Source: Cinclus cinclus (Eukaryota; Chordata; Aves; Passeriformes; Cinclidae). From it: a DNA stretch of 64,000 bases. Under the pieces are notes generated by a model. The model saw only the letters and a program-made list of their open reading frames with translations. It did not search any database and was not told where the DNA came from. A program made the position numbers and the translations under genes. Positions 24,929 to 37,100 of this stretch are shown here, piece by piece (within the stretch, counting starts at the first letter, position 1; each line of letters starts with the position of its first letter). The stretch covers positions 1,350,501 to 1,414,500 of the forward strand of contig NC_085059.1 of NCBI RefSeq assembly GCF_963662255.1, written 5' to 3'.

Positions 24929-25120
24929 AATCCCTGAATGGTTTGGGTTGGAAGGAACCTCGTAGCCATCTAGTGCCACCCCTGCCATGGCAGGGACACC
25001 TGCCACTGTCCCACGCTGCTCCAGCCTGGCCTTGGGCACTGCCAGGGATCCAGGGGCAGCCACAGCTGCTCTGGGCACCCTGTGCCAGCCCTGCCCACCC
25101 TGCCAGGGAGGAATTCCTTC
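24929..25120 (-). mobile_element. CR1 LINE fragment, 3' end
   Basis: The + strand reads 'TGAATGGTTTGGGTTGGAAG', 'CACCCCTGCCATGGCAGGGA' and the GGCACTGCCAGGGATCC core, then stops at GCCAGGGAGGAATTCCTTC. The element is on the minus strand, about 190 bp long and truncated earlier than the 21.3-kb copy. It shares an exact 85-bp core with that copy. Confidence 0.92.
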
Positions 25121-28100
25121 AGGGTCAGTCGATGTGCAGGTGTATGACTGATCCAAGCATTTCCTCTTCGTAAATCTATGTTCCAGAGGAGGTGCAGCCT
25201 CAGAAATTGGAATTACAAACCTTTTCCCCTCAGTTTCTCAGGAGCAGGTCATGAGAGTTATTTCCCCTGTTCTACCACAGCCCTGCTTGCCCCTGTTCTC
25301 CCCTTTAAAGCTCAGCAGAAGACACTGTTCACAGGCCGCTGCTGTGGGACCTCCTCCTGCAATCTTCCTGTGAGAAGGAAATGATCACACAGTGACTGGA
25401 GGCTCAGGCCATCTCAGGAAGGTGTGTGGAAAGAAGCAAGCCCTGAGACTGGACAGAAGAAGCAATTCCCCTTCCCTCAGAAGCCAAACGGAGATACAGC
25501 CACATTATTAAATTGCTTCTTAAACTTAAATACAAATTTCCCAGTTTTGACAATAATAGGATGTGTAATTCAATGTTTAAAATATAGTTTTTAATGAACT
25601 TTCCTTCAGAGCTGGCTGCCCAGCCCACCTTTGTGGGCTACCAAGAGTTCTGCAGCTCGAGGTTAGCTCTGAGCCCTGTGCTGATGAGCTCTCAGAGCTG
25701 TTTGTAAGAGCCTCTTTAACTGCCATTTACTCCCTGCTTTAACATTTTCCTCATTTCTGTCCCTACTTTTGAAGCACACTCCCACAGTGGCAGATCTCCA
25801 ACTCCTCTTACCTCCAAGAGAAGGCAGGCTACCAGCTACCTTTATAGTTGCAGCCAATTTTTCTGCTTGGACAGCTTACAGGGGATCTTAGTTGATGGAA
25901 TAGTTGATTCTTTGCCCATGGCAAGAGTATGAGTCATCCCTCAAAAAAATATAACCTTGCTGCCCCTCTCTGAGACATGGAGAGGCCTGAGGGGCCAGGA
26001 GGCTCTCTGGATACAGCTGAGCTTCAAATGTGATTTCTTTTATACCCGGGGTTTGTATGATTCAAAAGTTACTTGCAGGAGATGCAGGAGCAGGGAAATC
26101 CACCCAGAAAGTGGTTTGATCCTTGGTCCTGTGAAGGTGAACCCATGCAGTTATTAACAAGATATTCTGGAGGAGCACGGGCAGAAGAGGCAAACACTGC
26201 TCTCATCCAGGCTCCTGCACTGCCCAGCTTGGAAGAGTTACTTGGATTTTCATCATGTGGTGCTCCCATGTCTCCCAACACTTGCAAACTCAACCGTCTG
26301 CCCTCTGTGCCAGCTGGGAAATTGGCATTTTTATGCCATTTTTATGCCTGAGGCATAAGCATCTGCAGCAGAAGACAGTATCTTACAAAGAAATGTTCAG
26401 ATGTGTCCCCTCTGCCTGCACATCTCAAAGGAGACACAATCCAGCCAGGAGCAACCTCACCTCAGCACAGGTGACGAGGATTTGTAGGAGTGTTTGTAGG
26501 ATTACAGCAGGGCTTCAGGCCTGGGAGTTCAAGTACCCTTTGATGGAGGCAAAGGCACACTTGGAGACATTTATTAATTCTCCAGGTAATTCTAAAATAG
26601 TAGCAGTAAAGAAGTCAAGATTCCCTCCCAGTCCTCATGTATCTCTGTAGTTGTGGAGCATGAACTTTTCTGGAGGCTGTAGTCCTGGAAAGTGTGATGC
26701 CTGTTAATTTGGACAGGTAGATTGTCCCATTGAACTCCATCAGATGTCCTGCAGATTGATGGAAAACACTGCTCTGCTTTCTTTGGCATTGGGTGACACT
26801 TTGGAAGCATTCTTCAAGAATTACAAAACAAACAACAACAAAAAAAAGTTGGCTGAATGTCCTATTTCTGAAAAGAAACAAACTTCAAATGTTCATCCTC
26901 ATCAAAGACACCCCCTCTGTTAGAGACAGGAGCTGGGCAGACCCCCAGGTCTCCTCCAGGGTGGGATCCTCCTGCTCTTGGGTTCCTTGGGTTCCACAGA
27001 TCTTTGTGCCCCTCCCATGAGTTTCAGGGAGTTCTTGCATTCCTCAAAGCGTGGTTCTGTTCTCCTGCCTTCCAGCACTGATGGAGGCACGGATGAGTGA
27101 AGACAGATAAGAGGTAGGCACAAAGCAACAGGCTCCAAATTTCCTGGGAATTGAATAACAGAGCACTTGGAAGGGTAACAGCGCTCCTGTCACAGGAACT
27201 CGAAGTGTGGATCAGGTCTTGTTTAAATTACCAAAGGCTCCAGTTTGCTTTTAAAGGCTTCTCTTGAGGGAGACAGAAAATACCAAGCAAAGGTTTGGTG
27301 AAAGCTATGAGGCTTCCCCTGCCACAGGAGATGGAACATCTTGGGAAGTGAAGCTCTACCTGATCATTTTGCCCTTTCTTCATGGAAAGGGTGGTCAGCC
27401 TTTGGAAGGGGCTGCCCAGGGAGGCCTTGGAGTCCCCATCCCAAGGCCTTAGGATGCACTACCCAAGGACTTGTTTCAGTTCTGACAAGCCTCCAAAAGG
27501 AAGGATATCTTTTCCATTATCCCAAAAGTCCTCTGCCTGCTCCTGGTAGGTTCTTCTGCATCAACCAAATCTCTTCCTCCCTGCTGATTACCCCCCCCTC
27601 ATAATTATAGCAAGTTCTTCAACAAGCACCCCCTGCATGGAAACAAATTTTCATCATAACCATAATTCCAGCTCAACCATCCCTCATGTCAGCTTATTCA
27701 CCCTCAGAGTAAATATTATTTTATAGTGCATTTGAAGCAACCCTAATCCCCACCCTGATTTGATTCCTGGGTTTCTGTGGAAGCCACCAACCTCTGTTCC
27801 CCTGCCAAGGGAATGCCAGCTCCTTAGACACAAGGTCTCTGGGAAGCAGCTGTGACTCTGCCTCCTCCAGGAATATTTTTGACAAGGCAGAGAGGAAGCA
27901 CACTTCTAGGCTGACTTGGCTTTCGCCATGAACACACAAGTCAGAATTTTTCAAGACAAGAGAATACCTTCTTCTTCCATGTTTGTGCCTATCGTGGTAA
28001 CATTTAGCTGAGAGAATGGCAGAGGAGATTTAATTTGAGAGAAATCCATAAACAAGAATGACCTTATCCAGTGCAGAGCTCCGTTAGTTCCAAAGTGTTT

Positions 28101-28810
28101 TGGAGGTAACGTGGTGACTCTTCCCACCTGTAACTTCTGGAAGTGTCAGTGTGGGTGTGGGAGTGCTTCCCCTGCACACAGCCCCTCCGAGGAGGCTCTG
28201 GGCTGAGCACCAGGCATTTCCAGCCACCAGCAGAAGGGAATCCTTGCTGTGGCTTGGGTGGGAGGCTCTTCTAGAAATACAAATACTGATTGTTGCTGTT
28301 TTCAAAACTACAGAGAGGAAGAGGAACAGAGAGATTCAGGAGCTTGGCAGGAGAGACCCAAGGCTGCAACTCTGGGCTGGGAACTGTGTGAGAGCCAGTG
28401 GGACCTGCATCCTGAAAGTCACAGCCGGTGCTGCCAAATGGTTCTTAGAACAAACTCTGAGTGGAACTGCACCAAGACTTCTCTGCTGAGCAGCACCAAA
28501 TCCCAGCAACTGCAGGGATGCTCTGTCCAGGGTTTTGTGTTGGTCCCTTGGAAGTAGAACCAGTAACAAACTGCATATTGCAGAATAAAAAGATACTTTA
28601 AAAAATGATATTTTTTAAATGCTGCTTAGAATTGATGGTGCTCTTAAAAATACCAGCTTGCTCAGGGACACATGAACTGTCCCATGTTGCCTCCTGTCAG
28701 AGCTCCAGGCAGGCAGGAGATTCTTAGGGAAAAACCTGCAGTGCTGCAGTGATGGTGGCCCAGGTACCCCAAAGGCTGGAGAGGGACACCAGTGACCTTG
28801 TGCAGCCCCC
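25121..28810. other. Unique sequence with one CR1 scrap, no gene seen
   Basis: Nothing beyond the CR1 scrap at 27373-27447 is recognisable. A short palindromic AT-rich cluster lies at about 26330-26360 (TTTTTATGCC repeated, then GGCATAAGC). No exon is supported. Confidence 0.55.
27373..27447 (+). mobile_element. CR1 LINE scrap
   Basis: The + strand reads 'TTTCTTCATGGAAAGGGTGG', 'GGAAGGGGCTGCCCAGGGAG' and 'CCTTGGAGTCCCCATCCC'. This is CR1 3' region sense text (the step before 'AAGGCCAGGTTGGATGG'). About 75 bp survive and the 3' terminus is not recognisable. Confidence 0.75.
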
Positions 28811-29077
28811 AGGCTGGCACACAGATGTGCCCTTGGGGCTGTGACACAGATGTGTCCCCAGGGCTGCGACACAGATGTGTCCCCAGACTGGCACACAGAT
28901 GTGCCTTTGGGGCTGTGACACAGATGTGCCTCAGGGCTGGCACACAGATGTGTCCCCGGGGAAGTGACACAGATGTGTCCCCAGCTGTGACACAGGTATG
29001 TCCCCAGGGCTGTGGCACAGATGTGTCCCCAGGGCTGTGACACAGATGTGTCCTCAGAGTGGCACACAGACGTGCAG
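28811..29077. repeat. Minisatellite, about 25-bp unit, 11 copies
   Basis: The unit is CACAGATGTGTCCCCAGGGC followed by TGTGA, repeated eleven times with unit lengths of about 22-27 bp. Two sub-types alternate: one with GTGACACAG and one with TGGCACACAG and 'GCCCTTGGGG'-like spacers. The alternation suggests an earlier dimer of about 50 bp. Open frames on both strands through it read as repetitive Cys/His/Val/Pro or Thr/Ser text and are products of the array. Confidence 0.95.
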
Positions 29078-30960
29078 CCCATGGCACTCATCCAGGCTCC
29101 CCTGCAGATTTGGATGCATTCACATGCAGGTTGCCACCACATTTCACATATGTCACCAAAATGAACATGACAGCCATGGCAAGAACTGCAAACATTGATT
29201 TCTCCCCCTCCCTCTCCTTTTCCTAATTTGCAAATTCATTTTGGTTGTTCTTATGTTGCTCGTGAATTTTATTTTATATTTACTCAGATATTAATGAAAA
29301 GTGTATTTGAGTTTAATGCATGAACATTTACACAAAAAATGCAGCATGAAATGCAACACCAGGTTGCACCAAAGCTGCTGCCAGACTGTGGCACAGAGAC
29401 AAAAAATGCAGACAGAATTCATCCAGAGCTCTCCCAGTACAGCCTTGTACATACATGAAATTACATTGTGTGAAAGCAAAACCCACAGATTTTATGTTAA
29501 GCTTTTCTCAGCCAACACACCTTCTGCTATTAGTCTAATTTTCCTGGATCCCTCTAGGGAAGACAGACTACTTTTTCCCCAGTGCATTCTCCCAGTTCTC
29601 CTGGTTATAACAATTATTTTTCATCCAGCCTGGGAGCAACAAGCCCTCATTTGCATTAATCACGAGTAACCAACATGTGCAGAATTCCAAACGTGGTGTG
29701 AATCCTGCCAGAAAAGTAATTACCAGTGAGACACAGAAATGTGATTTTGCTCACCATGTGCTCCCACAGCATTAGCAGGGCAGCTCCCTGGGCTGTAAGA
29801 GGGGTCTGACCAGCCCAGCACTGCAGCAGGGAGTGCAGAGGAGGTGATCAGCACTGCTGTGGCTTCTGTAGGTGACCCTCCCCATCTGAACGTGGACCCA
29901 GTCCTTGTTCCCAGGCTGCCGAGGGCAGCCCCTGCTCCTGAGGATGCTAATGGAAAAAAATGTCTGCCCCTGATCAGCTGTGGGAATAAAGAACTCTTGT
30001 GACAGCACGACCTGAAGAGTTTTACAGAGTATCTTGGATTAAGTTCCTCAGCAGCTGGAGTTACCCTGATAGCTCCTGGATTAAAAAATGGACAAGTTTT
30101 TGCTGCACAATGAAAAGCTTGGAAGACCGACACAAATCCTCAGCTTGGGCAAGTGCCCGTGGCCTCCCTGACTCCACCTGAATTGGCTCCCCTCTTCCAG
30201 CTGCAGCTCTCCCCCATCACTTTAGGAAAGCTCAGTAGTTGTAGCTGCTGCCATTTACTCCCCAGAACCCAAACTGTCTGCTGAGGTAAATCACTGCCAC
30301 CACAAGAATTTCTATCAGCAGAGATCTGACTTTAGGTTACATTCTCATGCTGAAGTGTTACCTGGGTTCCTGAAAACTGAGCCCTCAGAGTGTCCCAAGA
30401 TGTTGGAGCCAAAACACTAAAAAATCTGTGGGTTTAAACACAGCCCAGTTCAATGTGTTGTATTTATGAATAGTCCCTGAACCCTCCACCTGCCACCAGT
30501 TTACAAAGAGCACTAAATCAAAGAAAGTGATGATAAGAACATGCTTCCTTCAGTCTGGTCCTTAAAATTCCTTACTCAATCCTTGGAAACCTGAAATGAA
30601 ATATTATTTATGAAGTCCTGCAGTAAAAGCACAGAGTGGGTGTGATAAATTACTAGCAGCGAGTTAAGGTTTCCATTTTTTTTCCCAAGCACACAATCCA
30701 GTCCCTCGTGTGAACTCTCTCCTCCGTGGCTCTGTTGCAGAGGTCTCTGCAGGATCCTTCCCCTCCTTCAGCCTGCTCTGGCTCCCAGCAGGAGATGCCA
30801 CAGCCCTGAAAGGCTGAGCCCAGCCCCAGGAACAGCTCTTGTGGCAGTGCACGGAAAAGGCTTCACAGCAAGGGGGTGATGCAGCAGGAGGGCACGGGCA
30901 GGGGGAGGAGGGCAGGTGTGACCCCCACTTGGAAAAATCCTCTCCACTGATGGCTCAAAA
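29078..30960. other. Unique sequence, no gene seen
   Basis: I recognise no repeat, exon or RNA gene here. The sequence is non-repetitive, with AT-rich stretches near 29210-29350 and 30420-30660. Confidence 0.55.
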
Positions 30961-31190
30961 CATAGACCCACAGAACCCCAGGACGGCTTGGGGTGGAAGG
31001 GACATTGAACATCATCATCATCATCATCACTGTCCCAGACTACTCCAGCCTGGCCTGGGACACTGCCAGGGATCCAGGGGCAGCCTGGTGGGCCTGCCCA
31101 CCCTCACAGAGAGGAATTAATTCCATATATCCAGTGTAAATCTTCGCTGCTTCATTTTAGGGCCATTCCCTTTTGTCTTATCTCTGAATC
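30961..31190 (-). mobile_element. CR1 LINE fragment with internal microsatellite
   Basis: The + strand starts CATAGACCCACAGAACCCC and runs through 'GGCTTGGGGTGGAAGGGACA', then an (ATC)6 block, 'CACTGTCCCAGACTACTCCA', 'GGGACACTGCCAGGGATCC' and 'GGGCCATTCCCTTTTGTCTT'. It is a minus-strand CR1. The segment that should read ACCCCTGCCATGGCAGGGACA is absent, and the ATC array stands in its place. Confidence 0.88.
31011..31029. repeat. (ATC)6 microsatellite inside CR1
   Basis: Six ATC units sit at the point where CR1 normally carries a short GATCATCC word. The element's own sequence therefore probably seeded the expansion. Confidence 0.9.
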
Positions 31191-34100
31191 CTGCAGACAG
31201 GCAAACCCAGAGGGGATGAGCACATCTAAGGGACAGTTCTGGGGGACACAGTGGGTGCAGCTGTTGAAAGCAGCTCACACTTTGATCAGTTTATGCAACA
31301 GGAACAAGCAAAGCATCAGGGTCCCTGTGTGCCAACACCTCCCTACACTGTCACCAAAGGATTTAGATCCTGCACAGCATTTTAACTCTAATGTTAATAT
31401 TAAAAACACTCTTCATTCAGTAAAAATATAAAGCTCTTTTTTGAGAACCAAAATTCAGGACCATAGGCACAATTGCCTTTAACACTGCAAAAACATCCAT
31501 CCTTCTCCAGCAGAGTTCTCCCTGAAATGTGAGCACTAATGACAGCCAAAGTTGTGATTGGTTCTGTGTAACTTGTGGGAAGAACAATTCACCACAGTGA
31601 ACACTCAGAATTCAGGGCTGCTGCCACCTCTGAACCAATTCTGACACTCATTTTATTGCGTTTCATAAACCATAAGTCTCATCTGCTCTGGGGCTGAGTC
31701 ATAATTTTCTTCCCTAAATAGAAAAGTTTTCATGTTCATTTTTTATTACTTTAATATGGCAACTATCCTATATGTGTATATAAACCGTGAATCCAGGTAA
31801 GGAAACCAGGAAACTTTCCAAACACAGACATTCTTCATATTTCAGTTATGCCACATGGTTATGAAGTGGGATTCATGGAAACTGGATGGGACCTGAAAGC
31901 ACAGCACATATTGTGCACCCATGTAATTGAGAAAATGTAGAGCTGGAAAAGGACAAATCAGATGGATGATGTTTACATGTTCCTGTAATAGAACTTGGGC
32001 TAGAGACTATAGAGTTGCACATTCAAGTTCTCAGGAGACAGCTTAAATTCATTAAGTTGTTAAAACTTTCCTGGGTATGAGATGCACTGGTAGCACCGTT
32101 GCATTGCAGGGCAAGCAGCTCCTAAAATACCATCTCCTCTTGCCCGCAAGGATGAGAGACACAGGGTAACAAACTCATAACTGAAATTTACATAATTGGC
32201 ATAACTTTGACCATGAAAATATTGGTTTCCCTCACTTAAATCATGTGGATTAACTGGTAGGATGAGATATAGACATAGCAGTGGACATTGAAGCAGGAGA
32301 CATGAAACCCTATTATCACAAAGTTTATTGAAAATGCGTTTGCCTCCAGAGAAAAGGGCATTTTTCCAGGTTATCCCCTTCACACCCCTGTTTGGTCAGT
32401 AAAATGTCAAGTCACCATTTGTTCTATGAGTATTTGGATTACAGGGGAAACCAAAAAGCTGAAGACAGGAATTACACAAATCCTGTTCGTGTGTAATTTG
32501 AAAAATACAGAGAAGGAGTAGTATTAGTATTAGCTGAGAGGTGAATGGGAGCTGTAGGTTTGAGTCTGGCAACGAACCAAGCTCTGCATCAGCACTGGAG
32601 AACCTGACCTGGAGTGTCCAAAGGACAGGTGAGCCCCACTGTGGAAAGACAGAATGAGACCCTTGGGGTTCAGCACAGCTCCTCTGTCCCTGCTGCTGCT
32701 GCAGGGACAGCCCTGGCTGGGAGGAGACAGTGCCAGCTGCCTCCTTGCAGGCACTCTGCCCTGCCCAGAGCTGCTCTGGCTCTGCCAGGTCACCTCCTGG
32801 CACAGCAGGTTCCTGCAGGGGTGCTCAGCTGTGCACAGACACGCAGCTCTGCTTGGAAACCCTTCTCTAAAAGAAGCCTCTAACACGACATTCTCATGCA
32901 CAGCTTGGATTCCAATATCCCATCTTTGCCATCCAGGGCAAAATCTTTGCTTAAGTGAAAATGGTTTGCTCCCAGAAACCAAGAGCTTTTCTGGGAATTT
33001 CTCTTTTCTCTTGCATTGTTTGGGAACCACTGCAAAGGCTCTCCAAACATGAAACACCCTGAGCCTGGAAACCTCAGCAGATGGCATGAAGGTGTCTCCA
33101 AGCAGTAGCTGGTGTGAGAGGAACACACATTTTCTGGGCTGACGACAAGCTTGGACACAGGTCCCTTTGCACAGCCACAGGACACAGGCAGCAAAAGGCA
33201 AGTGACATCTGCTGTGGTTCCCTTCCCTGACACTGCTCTCTCGTGCCCTGGTGGCTCAGGGTGGAAATTCATTCAAACTATTTTTATTGGCCGGCTTGTT
33301 GCTACACAACACATCCTTCCATTAGAAAGAGGAACATTGCAGTTCCTCTCATCCCCTTCCAGAGACATTTGAAATAGGTGGAGATTTAAATCCCACAAGT
33401 GAAAGCTACAGACATAAATTCCGCATTTGTTTGTGTGAATCTGCCCATGGCAAACCTTACAGAATGCAAACCAAACCCCAATAATGGGACCCAGATTGAA
33501 ATGAAAACCAGCTCTCCACAATGAGAGACAGATTCTTGTGTCTGAGAAGTTTGCAGTCAGCTACAATAAAAATCAAGCTCTGCAGCCCGGACAGCCCCCG
33601 AGCCTTCATAAATATCACTTTTCCCTTGTTTTATTGTTAGCAGAAGCTGCTTGGCCGTGGATGCCACCACACTATTAGTAAACACACGTCATTATAAACA
33701 CAGAACAGAGACCATAATAACCAGCAAGGAAAAAGAGGGAATGAATTACCCAACCCACCAACTCCTAAGAAAACAATTTCAGGAATACAAGGCAGTTCCA
33801 GCTGGAAATGTCACCATGGCACCCCACACCTGACACATTCTGCTACCTCTCCCTCAGAGCTGATGCTCAGTGTGAAGCCAGAGAAGCTGTGGAAAGGACC
33901 TGGTGGGTTCCTGTATTGTCTGAAAATTACAATTCCTTCCCTGCCAGACTGGCAGGACCAGCCACTTTTACAAGAACCGGGTCATGATCCTTCTGCCCTT
34001 TAAGCACCACAAATAATGACAACATATGTTCTGAGAACTAAAATGAGCTGGTGCTTCTGTGGGATCCTTCCACGAAGGGGACCAGAATCTGTGAGAGCCT

Positions 34101-37100
34101 GGTGATTCCCAAGTAGTGGGAATCTGAGTTCAGGACTCCTGGGAATTCCTGCAGAATTAGAAAGGCTAAAACTGTGCACTCCTGGAGCTGGTGGGCTCTG
34201 CTGCCCCTCGATGTCCCTGCTGGGAGGGGAAGGTCTGGGCAGCTTGTCCCTCTCCTGCAGGTCCCTCCTTCCCTTTGGCAGCTGGCAAGAAAGCCAAATG
34301 AGGGTGACCATACAGCAAGACAGGGCCAAATGGAGCACAGCAGAAAGAGGAGCCTGGGATTTGTCCTTTTGGCATCATTCAGAAAAGTTTATTTTTTCTT
34401 ACGTGGTCCAGAGTCCTCTCGGACCTGTTTTAAACAGATGGCTTTGCACAAACGTGGGTCAGTGTCTGTATTCCTACAAAAAAGGAGATGGAATATGCCT
34501 CAGAATCCTCTGAACCCTCTACCTGGGAGGAAAAACTATCTCCCAGTTTGTTAAAGTTCTCAGTACTGGACGGAGATGAGTGACAACTTCTCAGCAATTT
34601 TAGCAACATCCCTAAGGAATCCAGGAGAATGGTTTGAAGTGGTGTTTTCCAAGAGGAGTTGCTGGACAGAGCTTCTAAAGCCATCAAATGCATCTCAGAA
34701 AGAACACCACTGACTGGGCTCCTACAGCCCATGGCCCACTGCTCCTCCTGCCCCTGTCCTGCTGCCACCATGCCTCTGGAATGTCCAGTCCTGGGAAGGG
34801 ACAGTGGGAATGCCCACATGAGGCTGGACAGGACGTGGCAGCAGAGGCTGGGCTGAGCCTTGAGGGGCTCACGCAGACTTGGAGTGTAACACTCTGAAAA
34901 TGAGGGGGAATTCACACCTTGGGGGCTGTTTCACATTTGCTCTCCGGACTCAGCAGGGCAGCAGTGGGGGGATTTAAATTAAGGAACCAAGGGTGCTACA
35001 CAGCTTAAAACACAGTTTGAACAGAACAGAACAATGCAGAGAAATGCTGTATCTCCAGCATCCAGAAGTACTCCAGCACAGGAGAGCTGGATGCTCTCAG
35101 TCTCATTAAAAACAAGGGCTAAATGAAGCACACAGTTGTTCGGTGCATGCTTTGGGGGTGGTGTAAGGTACAATAAAGTAGCTGTCACAGTGTCACCGTC
35201 TCATTGAAAGGCTGGAGCAATAAAGGCAGGTGGGAGTAGAGCAACAAATGGAGTTTGGTGCTTGGCAAATGGTAAATTCTTCTCTAAGCAGCTCAAGAAA
35301 ACCCAAGTCTTTCAGCTCCACAGAATTTTCTAGTCCCATTCCCTTTGCTGAAAAGGTCATATTGTCAAGAGAGGGGACACGTTCACAGTGAAATGCTGAC
35401 TGAATTGTGATACAAAATCTGAGTTAGGCCTACAGAAACTGAATAGAAATACAGTTTCTAGTAGTGGATGAATCACATCAACTGAGCCTCCATAAACTAT
35501 TTGGGGTTTGATGCTGTATTTATCATAAGAGTACAATTGGACATTAATATCAATTCTGGATTAAAAAAAACTCATTTTTTTCCCCCAACAATTTTGCATG
35601 GATTTACCACTAACTGTTTGAAATGGACTCTCAGCAGAATTCAAGTGATGATGTGAATAGGGAATAAATCCAAATGTGTTTTCTTGACTCTGGTAAGAGA
35701 CAAGACACACCTGCAGCTGGCCCTGTTAGACACCTGGGGACTAGGCCAGAAGAACAAGTGGGAAAATAGAAAGGCAGTTCAAGGTAAAGAAAATGGATTC
35801 ATGGTATAAAAAAGAAATTATATTTGGCTTTGACATTGCTTGTGGTGTTGGTGAGTTACCCATTATAATATACCCAGGACAAGAACAGAGACAGGCAGCA
35901 CGTGAAGATAATTTAAAAGTCTCAACTTAGATGCAGAGTCAGGCTGAACCAGCCTGCTTTAAATACAGCTAAGTCAACATATGTATTCTCACAATAATTT
36001 GTGATTTAAGATGTAAATTCTGCACATATTCCCCTTCTAAGAGAAAAAAAAAAATATAGCATCCATGTTGCCTACCTTTGCCTATGCTAAAGATCATTAC
36101 TTTCATATTCTTCGGGCTACCAGAAACAATGTCAAGAGCTGGAAGAATTGCTTCTGGAACATGAACATTTTGTCCTTTTCCCCAAACACAGCCTGGTTCC
36201 AGTGATGCCCCAGGACCTGGGAATTCCCTGAATGGCACGCAGAGGCAGCTCCCAGCAATTCTCACTGCAGGGAAGGTGCTCAATGCCTCAGGACAGCACA
36301 GCCAGGAAAAAGGGTTTCAGGCAGAAGAGAACAGTGCAACTTCTTTTAAAGGAGTGTTGCTGTGCAAAAATGAGCTTAGGACCAACTAAAATTGCCACCC
36401 CCTCCTACCACATGGACAGTGTGAGAATTATGGGTACTTTTATTGACTAACATTAATTATTTACTTTCTCTATTAAAAAATTAACATAGCAGTAGAAAAC
36501 CATATTTCTTTCAATAAAAAGGTGGGGGGGAAGAGTGAGGCTGTTTATGAATGTGGGCTGGGAGGAGCCTGGCAGAACAGAGGAGCCCTAATGCCTTAAT
36601 GAAGATAAGCAGATGAAAAGGGCCACTGTGGATTGCCTCTGCCTTGCAGCTAAGTGGTGGGTTTGGAAAATAATTCCTCCTGATTCATCTTCTGGTTACA
36701 TTCTGGTTCTTCAGTCAATTATGTGTCACCACATAGGGTTTGAGAGCAGATTCCTGAGTAAACAGCCAGCAGCAGACAAATTAGCTGGGAAACCCCAGCA
36801 CTGCTCTTTATCACAGAGTTTTGATGAGTGCTGTGGCTGATCTGAGACAGCTCCTCAGGTGTGTCCATAGCTGTCAGGCTCCCAGATGTTTTGTGTGCCC
36901 GGACCCCCAAGAGGATTTTTTTGAAACCATTCCAAATACATTCCCAGCTGCTCCCCCACAAAAATAAGAATAGGAATTGTTTTCTGCTATGAAAATTGTG
37001 GAGTGGGGGGAAGGGGAGAACCCCAACCATCAGCTTGTTCAAAGATGTGCCTTGGCCCTGGGGCAGCTGGGGGAGCTTCCCTTTGGGGGAGAGCCAACAG

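Noticed and set aside
26980..27020. 'CTTGGGTTCCTTGGGTTCC' as a CR1 end
   Set aside because: It lacks the following GGAAGGGACC and CTGCCATGGCAGGG text, and is just a short local direct repeat.
28811..29077. Possible CRISPR-like array
   Set aside because: There are no unique spacers between conserved repeats. The whole unit repeats in tandem, and the setting is vertebrate.
28615..29142. Cys/His-patterned open frames suggestive of zinc-finger-like repeats
   Set aside because: The Cys-His periodicity is the translation of the 25-bp minisatellite. Spacing varies with unit length and does not match C2H2 or any other finger.
32530..33201. 223-codon minus-strand open frame, the longest without obvious repeats
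   Set aside because: It has no recognisable domain and no supporting splice signals or conservation, and it overlaps other long frames in a GC-rich stretch. It is consistent with chance.
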